NCBI GenBank assembly: GCA_030049955.1 | Contig: JASIJX010000316.1 | Coordinates: 1-51,497 of the forward strand | Length of the DNA stretch: 51,497 nucleotides | From: Acidobacteriaceae bacterium | GTDB lineage: Bacteria; Acidobacteriota; Terriglobia; Terriglobales; Acidobacteriaceae | Direction: 5' to 3' | Part shown: positions 35,834 through 45,224 of the stretch, in pieces | Layout of the letters: each line of letters starts with the position of its first letter | How positions within the stretch are numbered: the first letter of the stretch is position 1 | Notes under the pieces: generated by a model | What the model was told of the DNA's origin: nothing | The model's database searches: none | What the model saw: the letters and a program-made list of their open reading frames with translations, nothing else | Translations under genes and position numbers: made by a program

Positions 35834-37009
35834 ATGCTGCAGGGGAGCGGGTTGGCGTATCAAGCTTTCGCGGTCGACGGTTTGCTCGTTGAGCTGGGCG
35901 GTTATCTTGATCCGCTGCGCGACACGGCCAGGGCGGCAAAGAGCCGTACCGGAATGCGCATCGAAGACGCTGCCAGCAGGCTCGCGGTCACTCATAGCCG
36001 TCTTCGCGAGGAAATCGCTTCATTTATAAACGGGCTATGCGAAGACGCATTCTCCGACGAGGTTCAATGGGGCATCCTCCGCGATCTCGATCGCAGAAGC
36101 AGCATCCTGGCCGGAGATTTCCTGACCATGGAGCAGGCCGTTCGCTTTTATCCCGACGGGTTGACCTTTGCTTTCGCGCATTTTGAATCTGTTGCCCGCA
36201 TCTGTGAGGCCGCAAACGAACTTCTTGAGACTCTTTCCACGAACGTGGGTAAACCGCGGTTGCATCTCGTCGAGGTTTCTCAGATCGAGCAGTTCGGTGC
36301 CGACCTTTCGGCTATTCACCTTGGCTGCGGGCGCCTCAGCATATGGAACCTCAACCGCGCCATCCACGAGTTTGCGCACCTCTGGGGCGAAGAATTTGGC
36401 AATGAAGACGGCGGTACTCAGAGAACCTTTGTTGACAGACTGAAGAATCAGCAGATTGCCGACGGCTCCATCGCCCGGGAGCTCTTCGCCGACGTGATGG
36501 CGACGTACCTGGCCGGCCTGGCCTACGCATACTCCTGCCTGCTGCTCGATTTCAGCCCTGCGGATCGAAGGCGCAGCGACACCCATCCCAGCCACGACGA
36601 GCGTGCTCACTGCATTCTGTTTGCCTTGAGGAGCCTTATTCCAAAATTCAACAGTACCGGGCAGAGCCGAATGCGCCATCGCATCGGAGAGCTTTCCAGT
36701 TTCTGGGCTGGCGCGCGGCAGGCAGCCGGGGCGCGAGACCCGATTGCCAATGAAGAGAAACTGAGGACCGCCGTTGGGTTCCTGGTACAAGAGCTGACGA
36801 ACAAGATACCCGATGCGGGGCATCGGTCGCTGAGCAAGGCGCTTGCCGTGCGTGAACGTCTGAAACAGCATCCTGTCGAGCGCCCGGCGAAAGCTGTAAT
36901 TGTGGATGTCCTGAATGGCGCCTGGCTGGCCCGGCTTGGCAACGGGCATGGGCCTGAGGACGCAATTGGCCAGGATGCCCTGCGAATGATTCTGAATTCC
37001 GGGGGATGA
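35834..37009 (+). CDS. Operon gene 2: predicted HExxH zinc metalloprotease
   Basis: This 391-residue protein carries the zinc-protease motif HEFAH at 178-182 in a helix (LNRAIHEFAHLWGEEFG). A second helix ELFADVMATYLAGLAYAYSCL (216-236) has Glu216 in place to be the third zinc ligand, as in gluzincins with an ExxAD element. HPSHDER (251-257) resembles the HPxxxER element of M48-like peptidases. There is no signal peptide or membrane segment, so it is cytosolic. It starts 16 bases after gene 1, with GGGAG upstream. The first 130 residues are helical and of unknown fold. The protein has a longer, altered relative encoded by the next gene. The target is unknown. Confidence 0.7.
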   Translation: MLQGSGLAYQAFAVDGLLVELGGYLDPLRDTARAAKSRTGMRIEDAASRLAVTHSRLREEIASFINGLCEDAFSDEVQWGILRDLDRRSSILAGDFLTMEQAVRFYPDGLTFAFAHFESVARICEAANELLETLSTNVGKPRLHLVEVSQIEQFGADLSAIHLGCGRLSIWNLNRAIHEFAHLWGEEFGNEDGGTQRTFVDRLKNQQIADGSIARELFADVMATYLAGLAYAYSCLLLDFSPADRRRSDTHPSHDERAHCILFALRSLIPKFNSTGQSRMRHRIGELSSFWAGARQAAGARDPIANEEKLRTAVGFLVQELTNKIPDAGHRSLSKALAVRERLKQHPVERPAKAVIVDVLNGAWLARLGNGHGPEDAIGQDALRMILNSGG

Positions 37010-37010
37010 G

Positions 37011-38564
37011 ATGAACAAGCTGGTTGAGATTCGCGTGGCCGATGCTCTTGAGAGCATCGAGCGCATTGAAGATGCAATGAACCGAGCCCGTGAGCGAAGG
37101 GACAAAGCACAGAAAATCGTCGACGAACTGAAGGCGAACGTGCTGGCAGCGGACCTGATCATTAAACTGAACGCTCTCGTGCTCAGATGCCGGCAAATTT
37201 GCGAGAATCCCGAGCTCCCCTGGCAGGTCGAGTCCGAGACTGTTGCTGCTGCCGAGACGGCTTACAAGGTGCTTCTAGCGCGGCTGTCCGATTTTCATCA
37301 ACGCACAAAAGCGTTGGCAGGCTACCGGATTGACCTAAATGTCTTCGACCAGCATAAAGCGCGCGCCAAAGAGAAACTGCAGGAAAAGAGATTAGTGCTC
37401 AGGCACATCAGCGATACCCTGGCCTCGCCGCAATTTGATCCGGCCGAATCGCTTAAAACAATCGAAGAGAACAAACCGTGTTGGGGTGAGCAAATCGAAT
37501 CCGTGGCCGGAGTGGTTCTCCGCGATGATGAATTCGATAATGGCCTGTCCGTCCATGCAGACAACATCATCCGGTTCTGCGCAGACAATGCCGAACAGCC
37601 CGGGTATGAAACATTGAACGTGCTTGGACGGGACCAGGCCGTGCGGCACGATCCGTTGCAGACAGTCTATTTCCGCTTTCCCACGTGGTCTGTGTGGGGA
37701 ATTCCCCTCATCGCTCATGACTTCTGGGACGCTTCGAATCTTCGCCCAGATGGGATTAAGGTGAGACTCGGATACTTTCGCAATGCTCAAAAGATGCTAA
37801 GCGAACCGCTGGTCCGCAATTGCCTGGCCGATGCCTTTGCCACTTATGCAATCGGCCCTGCGTATGCCTATGCCTGCATTGCTCTTCGCCTGGACGCAAA
37901 CTCCCCGGGGGATCTACTGCGGGCGGAAACGATCTTTTCCACGCTCGATTACCTCGCCTCCGACGATCTGGGCACGGAGGCCTTTGTTTCCGGCCTGAAG
38001 GACGACTGGGACCGAGCACGCGGAGCCTTCGACGGGCAGGCAGCCCAGGCGCCTCATTGTCTGCTGCACCGCAATTGCCACATCGTGGAAAAGGCTCTGG
38101 ATGACTACTGGAAAGCCCGGGAATCAGCATGCGACTCAGCCGGCGCTGTGCAGCGGCTTGCTGAAACTCTCGCCAGCACCAACTGCTCCTGGTCCACTCA
38201 AAATGAGCAGTGCCCGATGAAAGACAGCCGTGCGATTGAAGAAATGCGCGACGCATTGCTCGAATCGCTGCGCGGGTCTCACAAGTTCGGTTACAACGTG
38301 GACCAGTGGGACGGGGTGGACGAGCAGATTTCGAACTTCATTCAGCACGACAATGTTCCGGTGCCAGACGGCGACTACGACCTACGCCACATTCTCCATT
38401 CCGCGTGGCGGGCTCGATGGGCGCTGCCGAGGGAGGCCCCGGACAAACTCGACAAAGATAAAGATCCTGTCAAATTCGCGAAAAGGACGCGTGAACTGGC
38501 CGATGCGGTCGCGGCCAGAAAGGCCGGTTCCAGGTTTCCCAGGGACACGACGGGCTCTAAGTAA
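37011..38564 (+). CDS. Operon gene 3: pseudo-metalloprotease related to gene 2, with coiled-coil N-terminus
   Basis: This is a 517-residue protein. Residues 1-135 are rich in heptad-like charged helix, a likely coiled coil. The region 225-295 lines up with gene 2's product: SVWGIPLIAHDFWD corresponds to its HExxH helix, and LADAFATYAIGPAYAYACIAL to its ELFADVMATYLAGLAYAYSCL. Only the first His of the zinc motif remains (His-Asp-x-x-Asp), and the third ligand Glu is replaced. Protease activity is thus unlikely, and a regulatory or substrate-binding role is plausible. It starts one base after gene 2 ends and is tightly coupled. It is probably a duplicated, diverged copy. Confidence 0.65.
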   Translation: MNKLVEIRVADALESIERIEDAMNRARERRDKAQKIVDELKANVLAADLIIKLNALVLRCRQICENPELPWQVESETVAAAETAYKVLLARLSDFHQRTKALAGYRIDLNVFDQHKARAKEKLQEKRLVLRHISDTLASPQFDPAESLKTIEENKPCWGEQIESVAGVVLRDDEFDNGLSVHADNIIRFCADNAEQPGYETLNVLGRDQAVRHDPLQTVYFRFPTWSVWGIPLIAHDFWDASNLRPDGIKVRLGYFRNAQKMLSEPLVRNCLADAFATYAIGPAYAYACIALRLDANSPGDLLRAETIFSTLDYLASDDLGTEAFVSGLKDDWDRARGAFDGQAAQAPHCLLHRNCHIVEKALDDYWKARESACDSAGAVQRLAETLASTNCSWSTQNEQCPMKDSRAIEEMRDALLESLRGSHKFGYNVDQWDGVDEQISNFIQHDNVPVPDGDYDLRHILHSAWRARWALPREAPDKLDKDKDPVKFAKRTRELADAVAARKAGSRFPRDTTGSK

Positions 38565-38588
38565 CACGAGCCGTTCTGGAGGATCTTC

Positions 38589-41561
38589 ATGCCGATTGAT
38601 CCCTCACGCTATGGTTTCAGTTCCACGCCACCCTTTCTTCCCTTGCCGGTGCGCGGACTGATCGCTCTGTGGCGAGGGCGCCTGGCCTTGCAAAGCAGAA
38701 ATCCCGGCATTGCGGAGACGGCGGTGAATGGCGCCCTATCTGCGTTCGAGGCCGCGAGCGAAACCGACAGCGGACCACCGCGCAATCTGCCGCTTACCGC
38801 AGCGCTGACAGCGCTCAGAGCCATCGCGCAGCGCCAGTCAGGGAGGAACCACGAAAAGGCATATAACAGCTTCTCGTTGGCGGAAGCTGCTTTTCGCCAG
38901 GTTGAGCGTGACGGTGCAATGCCGATGGCGCCTTTCCTGAGCGACTACCTCGCGATGCTTGCGGATTTCGGCAACATCGACAATTCCTTTGCCGTTGCGC
39001 AGCAATTTCATCGTGCGCCGCGCGATACGGAAGCGAGCGGGATCGAGGACGGGGTATTTCTTTGGCTGCTGGCAGCGGCGCTGATTCCTACGCCACGCTC
39101 CGTGCTTGCCCTGGCTTCGCTGTTACAGAGCCGCGGCATGGAGGAGTGCGCCTTTGACGCCTTCCAGCACGCAGCTGCATTTGCAATTGCAACCGGCGAT
39201 GCGGCCGCCGCCGCCGAGGCCGCCGAAGGTGCACTCAGCATCCATGCCGATAACGGTGACGCGCGCAGCTTCCGCGGCTTTATTCGCTTGCGCTCCGGCG
39301 ATCCGCAAAGTGCTTACGAGGATTTCTCCATCGCTGCTGAAAGCAATGCTGACAACATCGAGCTGCACCTTGCACTTGCCGAGGCCAGCATCGAGGCAGG
39401 AAAAATGGACGGGGCGGCGCGAGAGCTAGAGGTTGTTCTGGAAAAGGCTCCCGGCAACCTCGGCGCTTTATACCTTCGTGGCGGATTGCACAGGCGCGCG
39501 GGCGATGCCGAGAAGGAAAAAGGCGACGCCGAGAGGGCGGCGAAGCTATGGCAATCGGCCATTGCGGACCTGATCAACGTCATTGATGGCGGGAATCGTT
39601 CCTCCGCTATCTACCAGTCCCGGGGCGCAGCCTACTTTCGCCTCGGCAAGCTGGAACACGCACTTGAGGATTATGACGATGCGATCCGTCTGGACCCGAG
39701 CGACGCCGAGAGCCATGGACGGCGGGCGGAGATCCTCCTCTCGCTTAATCACAAGTCCGAAGCGCTGGCCGCGGTTAACGTGGCTCTGGCCCTGCTCAGC
39801 ACCGGCGTGGCCAGCGACAGCATGCGCGCCTATCTGCTTAGGCTGAAGGGCGATGTCTATATTCGCGAAGAGTGGTTTGATCCGGCCATCAAGGTGCTTG
39901 TGGAGGCAGTTGCACTCGAGCGGACAAATCCTGCTTCCGCGTCCCTGCTCCTCCATGCCTACCGCAGCATGTCGAAATGGGAAGAGCTGGCGCGGGAAGC
40001 CCGACGGCTGCAAGCTTACGAGTACAACAGCGAATTTCTCCGCTCTCTCCGCATCGAGGAGGTGGAAGCATACAGCAATAATGACGATTATGAAGCCGCC
40101 TTAGCCGCGCTTACCCGCCAGCCCGGGCCCGCAGCGGAGCACCCCGATATGATCTGGTGGCACGCGCGCCTGCTCTGCGATGTCGGCGACTTCGAATCTG
40201 CGCTCGAGGTCCTTCGCCAGAACCAATCCGGCAATGCAAAGTCAATCCGGTTCCTCGGACTTCAGGGGTGGATTCTGCAGAATCTCGAGCCGTGCGACGC
40301 CGGCCAGCGCTTTGCATTTGCCGATGAAGGCCGCCGCACCTACAAGCAAGCAATGGAGCTTGCAACCGCCCCTGACCGTTCGGAAGCCAGGAACGTGTGG
40401 CTCAAAAAGGGATTGGCCAATGCCACTCTCCGCGCCGGCGATGCGGGAGCAGCCCGGATTCTTTATGAGGAGGTCATTGCCGCATGTGAAAAGTGGGACC
40501 TGTCCTCACGCGAGAATGCACGCGTCCTGGCGCTGCTTGGCTGGTGCCACTATCAGCAGCGCAATTGCGAACTCGCCGCACGTTTCTTTGAGAGCGCCAT
40601 CGAAAAGGGCGACCGCGCGCTCTCTGTTGCATTCGATCGGGCACTCGTTATCTCTGCATCTTCGCGAGGCGAAGCTGAGGGCCTGCAGCGATATAAAGAC
40701 GCTCTCAGCCGAGCAGGCGAGACGCGCCCGCTGCGCTGGATCGGTGTTTGCAGGGTTGCTCTACATGATTTGAAAGAGTCACTGTTCGTCCCCATGGGCC
40801 TGACGGCGGCGCCTGCTATCGCGAACTTGCTGTCCATTCATCTGCTTGAAGCTGTTTCGAGAATTGCCGCAAGCTATCCCGCACTTGCTGCACATATTTT
40901 CGATTTCCTCGATGCAGTGGCAACGCCGCCGCTCTCCATGCCGCACGCCGAGCTCGATGCGCTCCGTCACCGAATTCAGGCAGCCCGGTTGATTCAGCAG
41001 CAGGACGGCTACGCGGCGATTGCCGAACTCAAGCGGGCAGCCGAGGAATATTCGCGGCTGGGCGACCGCGAATGGGAAGCAACGACCTGGGCCGAGGTCG
41101 TCAGGCTCTGCAGGAAGCTGGATGTCTTGGAGGGTGTATCACAAGCTGCGCGCAAGGCGCTTGAAGCGGGCCTTTACCAGTTCGACCGTGCAGCGGGCGC
41201 TGACTTGATTCGCCTGGAAACAGGGAGGGCTGCCGAGGACGCGAGCAGCCATGAGCAATATGCAGCGGAGATTTGCAGCGCCTTTGCCGACGGCGGTGCA
41301 GAGCGCGCCTTTCGCGACGCCAACGACATTGTCGAAGGCATGTCAAAAGAGGAGCGCGATTTGTTCCGAAGAACTCTACTGAGAGTTTTCAAGGTGAAGG
41401 CGTCTGGAGACCAGTCGGTTCTGGCGGATCCCGAGGGCCGCGAGGTCATTATTCCCAGTTCGGATGCGGTGGTCGGTGGGTTTGTGCACTATCCGGAGTG
41501 GAATCCCGACGAAGATCCGAGGGAAGAAGTTTCTCGTTCATTGGGAGTGCCGATGCGATGA
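38589..41561 (+). CDS. Operon gene 4: 990-residue tetratricopeptide-repeat protein
   Basis: TPR-like helical pairs run through most of the protein. The clearest are IELHLALAEASIEAGKMDGAA and AAYFRLGKLEHALEDYDDAI with LDPSDAESHGRRAEILLSLN. More degenerate repeats lie on both sides, including ADGGAERAFRDANDIV near the end. There is no signal peptide. The last 50 residues (PEGREVIIPSSDAVVGGFVH) look like a separate, non-repeat tail. GGAGG before the ATG supports the start. The gene overlaps gene 5 by four bases (ATGATGG around TGA). Such large scaffolds usually bind partners or sense a ligand; here the partners are probably the other operon products. It matches no named system that I know. Confidence 0.75.
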   Translation: MPIDPSRYGFSSTPPFLPLPVRGLIALWRGRLALQSRNPGIAETAVNGALSAFEAASETDSGPPRNLPLTAALTALRAIAQRQSGRNHEKAYNSFSLAEAAFRQVERDGAMPMAPFLSDYLAMLADFGNIDNSFAVAQQFHRAPRDTEASGIEDGVFLWLLAAALIPTPRSVLALASLLQSRGMEECAFDAFQHAAAFAIATGDAAAAAEAAEGALSIHADNGDARSFRGFIRLRSGDPQSAYEDFSIAAESNADNIELHLALAEASIEAGKMDGAARELEVVLEKAPGNLGALYLRGGLHRRAGDAEKEKGDAERAAKLWQSAIADLINVIDGGNRSSAIYQSRGAAYFRLGKLEHALEDYDDAIRLDPSDAESHGRRAEILLSLNHKSEALAAVNVALALLSTGVASDSMRAYLLRLKGDVYIREEWFDPAIKVLVEAVALERTNPASASLLLHAYRSMSKWEELAREARRLQAYEYNSEFLRSLRIEEVEAYSNNDDYEAALAALTRQPGPAAEHPDMIWWHARLLCDVGDFESALEVLRQNQSGNAKSIRFLGLQGWILQNLEPCDAGQRFAFADEGRRTYKQAMELATAPDRSEARNVWLKKGLANATLRAGDAGAARILYEEVIAACEKWDLSSRENARVLALLGWCHYQQRNCELAARFFESAIEKGDRALSVAFDRALVISASSRGEAEGLQRYKDALSRAGETRPLRWIGVCRVALHDLKESLFVPMGLTAAPAIANLLSIHLLEAVSRIAASYPALAAHIFDFLDAVATPPLSMPHAELDALRHRIQAARLIQQQDGYAAIAELKRAAEEYSRLGDREWEATTWAEVVRLCRKLDVLEGVSQAARKALEAGLYQFDRAAGADLIRLETGRAAEDASSHEQYAAEICSAFADGGAERAFRDANDIVEGMSKEERDLFRRTLLRVFKVKASGDQSVLADPEGREVIIPSSDAVVGGFVHYPEWNPDEDPREEVSRSLGVPMR

Positions 41562-43789
41562 TGGATAAAACACAGGAATTCCGTCGCGAATTTCTCCGCA
41601 AGCTCTCTGGGTCGCTGGAACTGCTGCAAGAGGACGCCAGGCTGATCCAGCAGGGATATCAGTTTTACGACGTCGTGGACTTTGCCGCGATCTCGGCTTA
41701 TGTGTACAAGGAGTCCATCCCTCCGTTTCCGCGCATCGGCCTAGAAACGAATGACCGCAGATTTGCGAGGAGCCAGATTGCGCTCCAGGCACTGTTCAGC
41801 GCCTATCCGCGGCCTCTGCTGATGATCCCCCCCTACTGGGAAGAACTGCGCAACGATCTGCGGGCCCTCGCCCTGAAGATTCGCGTCTCTACGCTTGACG
41901 CAGGCTCTCTGTATAAAGAGAAATTTGCGCGCATGGTCGCATCGTCGGAGGGTTTCCGGGCCTACGTCGATCTGCGCAGGAAGAATCAGGAGAAGAAGAT
42001 CTCTCCTGAACTGCGGGAACAGGCAATCGAAATCTGCAGAAAATTCTTTCCCGAGCTCTATGCGGCGCTGGCTTTTGTTCTGTTCAAAGGCAAGGAGTCA
42101 ATCACGGCTCTGGTCCGTAACAAGATCATCACGGATGCAGCTCCGCTTCTTCCGGAGTGCGACCAGATCGTGTACGACATGCCGGGCACAGATGAATGGT
42201 ACAAGAAAATCATTCGCCGTCGCGGCTTTGAGCGCGCTCCGCAAAGCTATACCGATGCCATGGCCTGCTGGTACATCGAATGGGCGAATCAGCAACTGAA
42301 TGCATCGAGGAAAATCGTGGTTTTTGTCGCACCTTCCTCGTCGGTAAGCACAACGCTGGCGGGACGCCCTCTCATCACCCTCGACGCGGGGCGCAAGATG
42401 CCCGCCACGCGCGACCTGACCTACTGCCAGCTCGCCAGCACGCTCAAGTATGACTGCAAGCTGATTGACGAGAGCCTGGAAACGGTCAACGGGCTGATTC
42501 ACCTGTATGATTCCCCCATTCCCTTTGAATGGTTTGTGGACAAGCGCGAAAAGGCTGCAGAGGACTGGAAACGCTGTGAGAACCTCTCCCTGATGACCAC
42601 CTCGGCGGAGGCGCAGCTCGAGAAGCAGGAGCAGTCCTTCAAAACCGAACGCGAGCTTATGTTTCTCGACGTTCTCGATCAGATGTATAGCGCCCTAAAG
42701 GACAACTCGGAGGAATATGCAAACCGGCTCTCGGGCGATCTCAATGCCTTGCAGGCCGAAGTCACGCAACTCATCCAGGACTTGCCGGGACCCAGGCCCG
42801 GTACGAGGCCAGCGCTGGATGCCGGCGCAAAGAATGAACTGCTTCAGGTGATAAGGGTGAAAGACGAGCTGCCGAAAGGCCTGCGCGTTGTGCTGCCTGG
42901 CCTGCGCGATGAGCTGCCTACTCAGCTATTCTTCTCCGACAGCACGATGATCAGCCTCGCGAAGCTCTTCCAGCAGTTCAAAGAGCAGGGGTACTCGGAT
43001 GATGGCATGGCATCGCTGAGAAATCTGATCCTCGACGCACGAAGCGATCCCGGCGCCTGCTCAGATCATCATCTCCTGGCCGGTTATGTGCTGGCTGTCG
43101 AAGGGAAATACGACGAAGCGCTTTCTGAGCTCGATGCCGGCTGGGCCAGAGCCGGGAAGAGCGAGACAATCGAGCTCAGCCTGGCCTGCGCCATGGTGCA
43201 TCGCAGGCTGCGGCATGGGGCCACTGCGTGCGAGCTGCTCAAACACGCCCTCACCCTCGATCCCGATGACCCCCGGCTGCTTCTCGAAATGGCGAAAAAC
43301 CTCTGGCTCAAGTGGAGCAGTGCCGACAATCCAAACCCTGAACCGGAAGATTTGCTCACAGCGCTTTCCCACCTTGACGAGATCAGGGCAATGTCAGGCT
43401 ATAGAAGTTCTAAGAATCTCTGCGCACAGACCGAGAATGTCTCAACCGTTATTTGCACGGAACTTGCCATCTTAAATGGCGAAAACAACCACAGATTTTT
43501 CGACCAGGCGCAGGAATGTATGAAGCAGATGGAAGAAGCGCTTGCGGTTGAGAAATGGCCCGGACGGTTCTTCGATACCCGCGGGTATTTGTCCTACGCC
43601 CGGGCAAAATATCTCGAGATAGACCCCATAAAACGCAGAAGATTGCTCGAGTCGGCAGACGCTGATTTCGCGAAAGCGATCTCGCTCGAAAAGCCCGATA
43701 CCGAAGCCGAGACCGGCAAAGAGCCTGGTATTCGGCAAAAACACAAAGACCTCAACGACCAGGCACTTCTAGAACTGGTTGAAGCGTAG
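41558..43789 (+). CDS. Operon gene 5: possible PIN-like domain fused to C-terminal TPR-like repeats
   Basis: The protein has 743 residues from the ATG at 41558, overlapping gene 4's stop. Residues about 35-300 have a PIN-like order of features: a strand with acids (FYDVVDFAAISAYVY), a helix with Glu96 (PPYWEELRND), a helix opening with Asp233 (YTDAMACWYIEWANQQL), and a strand ending in serines (RKIVVFVAPSSS). PIN domains are metal-dependent RNases, but the last acidic position here is Ser, so activity is uncertain. A middle helical region (about 330-440) and TPR-like helices (LLAGYVLAVEGKYDEALSEL, CAMVHRRLRHGATACELLK) follow. It closes the operon. The PIN assignment is a fold guess made by eye. 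Confidence 0.55.
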   Translation: MMDKTQEFRREFLRKLSGSLELLQEDARLIQQGYQFYDVVDFAAISAYVYKESIPPFPRIGLETNDRRFARSQIALQALFSAYPRPLLMIPPYWEELRNDLRALALKIRVSTLDAGSLYKEKFARMVASSEGFRAYVDLRRKNQEKKISPELREQAIEICRKFFPELYAALAFVLFKGKESITALVRNKIITDAAPLLPECDQIVYDMPGTDEWYKKIIRRRGFERAPQSYTDAMACWYIEWANQQLNASRKIVVFVAPSSSVSTTLAGRPLITLDAGRKMPATRDLTYCQLASTLKYDCKLIDESLETVNGLIHLYDSPIPFEWFVDKREKAAEDWKRCENLSLMTTSAEAQLEKQEQSFKTERELMFLDVLDQMYSALKDNSEEYANRLSGDLNALQAEVTQLIQDLPGPRPGTRPALDAGAKNELLQVIRVKDELPKGLRVVLPGLRDELPTQLFFSDSTMISLAKLFQQFKEQGYSDDGMASLRNLILDARSDPGACSDHHLLAGYVLAVEGKYDEALSELDAGWARAGKSETIELSLACAMVHRRLRHGATACELLKHALTLDPDDPRLLLEMAKNLWLKWSSADNPNPEPEDLLTALSHLDEIRAMSGYRSSKNLCAQTENVSTVICTELAILNGENNHRFFDQAQECMKQMEEALAVEKWPGRFFDTRGYLSYARAKYLEIDPIKRRRLLESADADFAKAISLEKPDTEAETGKEPGIRQKHKDLNDQALLELVEA

Positions 43790-43936
43790 CTCTGCCCGGT
43801 CGGAAACCCTTCTGCCCTTGCCTATCGAAGCTCACGAGGTGCGAATACTGTGCCAGGGACAGATCGATGGCTCGGTGCGGCAGCACACGGATCCGCTTCT
43901 TTCCCGCTGCGCGGGCGCGCGTATGCTTGGCTCGCG

Positions 43937-44440
43937 CTACTCCGACTCCTGCATCTTGAGCACGAAGCTGGTGATGGTCTTATCACTGGAGACGAGGAAC
44001 TGGTGCGGGGTTCCGGCGGGAACATGGATGATTTCGCCAGGGCGCAGCTCCTGGTGATGGCCGCCGTCGATGGAGTCGCCGCGGGTTTCTCCGGGAGCAA
44101 TGATCCGCGCGCCCACGACCGTGCCGCCGGTGATCAGCGTGGCCGCGCCAGAGAGGATCAGAAAAAGGTCGGCCCAATGGTCATGGACTTCGACTTCGCC
44201 GTTGCGGCTGCGGAAGGAGAGCATGACGCGGTGCCGCGGGTATTCGCGCAGGGTTTCGCTGGCCTGGCCGTCGCCGGCGCGGGCCAGCTTGCGCAGGTAG
44301 GCAGCGCGCTCGAGCAGGATGGGCTGCGTCCAGTGGTCAGCGTCGGCAGGGTCGATCTGCTTGTGGCGTGCTGGTTTCGGTGCGGGCTCGTCGCCGGTGA
44401 CGGCACGCAGAATCTGCGCGGAGATTTTATCGATTTCCAT
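43937..44440 (-). CDS. Small cupin-domain protein
   Basis: This is a 167-residue protein with a single cupin barrel in the C-terminal two thirds. Motif 1 is HDHWADLFLILSGAATLITGG with metal-binding His residues, and motif 2 is ELRPGEIIHVPAGTPHQFLV. It probably binds a metal and a small molecule; an oxygenase, isomerase or sensor role cannot be told. Its start overlaps the end of the uracil-DNA glycosylase gene by 14 bases, so the two may be co-transcribed. Confidence 0.75.
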   Translation of the reverse strand: MEIDKISAQILRAVTGDEPAPKPARHKQIDPADADHWTQPILLERAAYLRKLARAGDGQASETLREYPRHRVMLSFRSRNGEVEVHDHWADLFLILSGAATLITGGTVVGARIIAPGETRGDSIDGGHHQELRPGEIIHVPAGTPHQFLVSSDKTITSFVLKMQESE

Positions 44441-45224
44441 GGTGGGTTTTTACAGATTGAACAGATTGAACCTGCGGTGCGACGGCTAAAACCTGCTTTG
44501 CGACGGCCGATACTTGTGGTGCGGTCTCTGCGAGTGCGCGAGCGCGGCGGAAGACTTTAAGGAACATGGGTCGCGTGAGCTTGCCGGTGTTGGTGTTTTG
44601 CAATGATGGGTGATAGCTGGTGATGACGCGCAGGCCGCCGGGTAGTGTAAACTCCGCGCCGTGGGAGAATGTGTAGGCGGAACGCGGCGGCGCGGAGTCG
44701 AACAGGCCGGTGCGGCGGGCCCAGGCGAGCAAGCCGTCGAAGGCGATGCGGCCCAGGCAGACGACGACGCGAAGATTCGAGAGGAGGCTGATTTCGCGGT
44801 CGAGCCAGGGGGCGCAGTTACGCAGTTCTTCCGGCGTGGGTTTGTTGCCGGGTGGGGCACAGCGGGCGACCGAGGTGATCCAGAGGTCGGTCAGCTTCAT
44901 ACCGTCCTGGAGCGAGCGAGCTTCGGGCTGCGAGGCGAAGCCGGATTCGTGGAGGACAGGATACAAGAAATCTCCTGATCCGTCGCCTGTAAAGGGACGC
45001 CCAGTGCGATTGGAGCCGTGAGCGCCCGGCGCAAGGCCGAGAATGAGCACGCGGGCACGCGGGTCGCCGAACGAGGGAACGGGACGGCCCCAGTAGTCCC
45101 ATTCGGCGTAGGCTTTGCGGCGGACGCGCGCGATCTCCGTGCAGTGGGAGCGCAGCCGATCGCAGCGATTGCAGGCGACGACTTCGGTGTTGAGCAGGAT
45201 GAGGGAGTCGGCACCGCGGGGCAT
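44427..45224 (-). CDS. Type-5 uracil-DNA glycosylase (UDGb)
   Basis: The protein has 265 residues from the ATG at 45224. VACNRC (Cys18, Cys21) with later cysteines (RCAPPGNK, RNCAPW) supplies the 4Fe-4S ligands. The family-B active-site motif GLAPGAHGSNRTGRPFTGD has Ala/Gly where other UDGs have Asp or Asn, and SYHPS is the C-terminal motif. It removes uracil and other deaminated bases such as hypoxanthine from DNA. An open frame continues far upstream but is the shadow of the DJ-1 gene. The last 40 residues are low-complexity (QVSAVAKQVLAVAPQVQSV) and encoded by short repeats, an odd tail. Confidence 0.85.
   Translation of the reverse strand: MPRGADSLILLNTEVVACNRCDRLRSHCTEIARVRRKAYAEWDYWGRPVPSFGDPRARVLILGLAPGAHGSNRTGRPFTGDGSGDFLYPVLHESGFASQPEARSLQDGMKLTDLWITSVARCAPPGNKPTPEELRNCAPWLDREISLLSNLRVVVCLGRIAFDGLLAWARRTGLFDSAPPRSAYTFSHGAEFTLPGGLRVITSYHPSLQNTNTGKLTRPMFLKVFRRARALAETAPQVSAVAKQVLAVAPQVQSVQSVKTHHGNR

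Noticed and set aside
36035..37162. 375-codon reverse open frame
   Set aside because: Shadow of operon gene 2, which carries the HExxH motif in the forward frame.
41273..41557. Upstream extension of operon gene 5
   Set aside because: It overlaps 95 codons of the TPR gene in another frame. The overlapping ATG at 41558 is the natural start.
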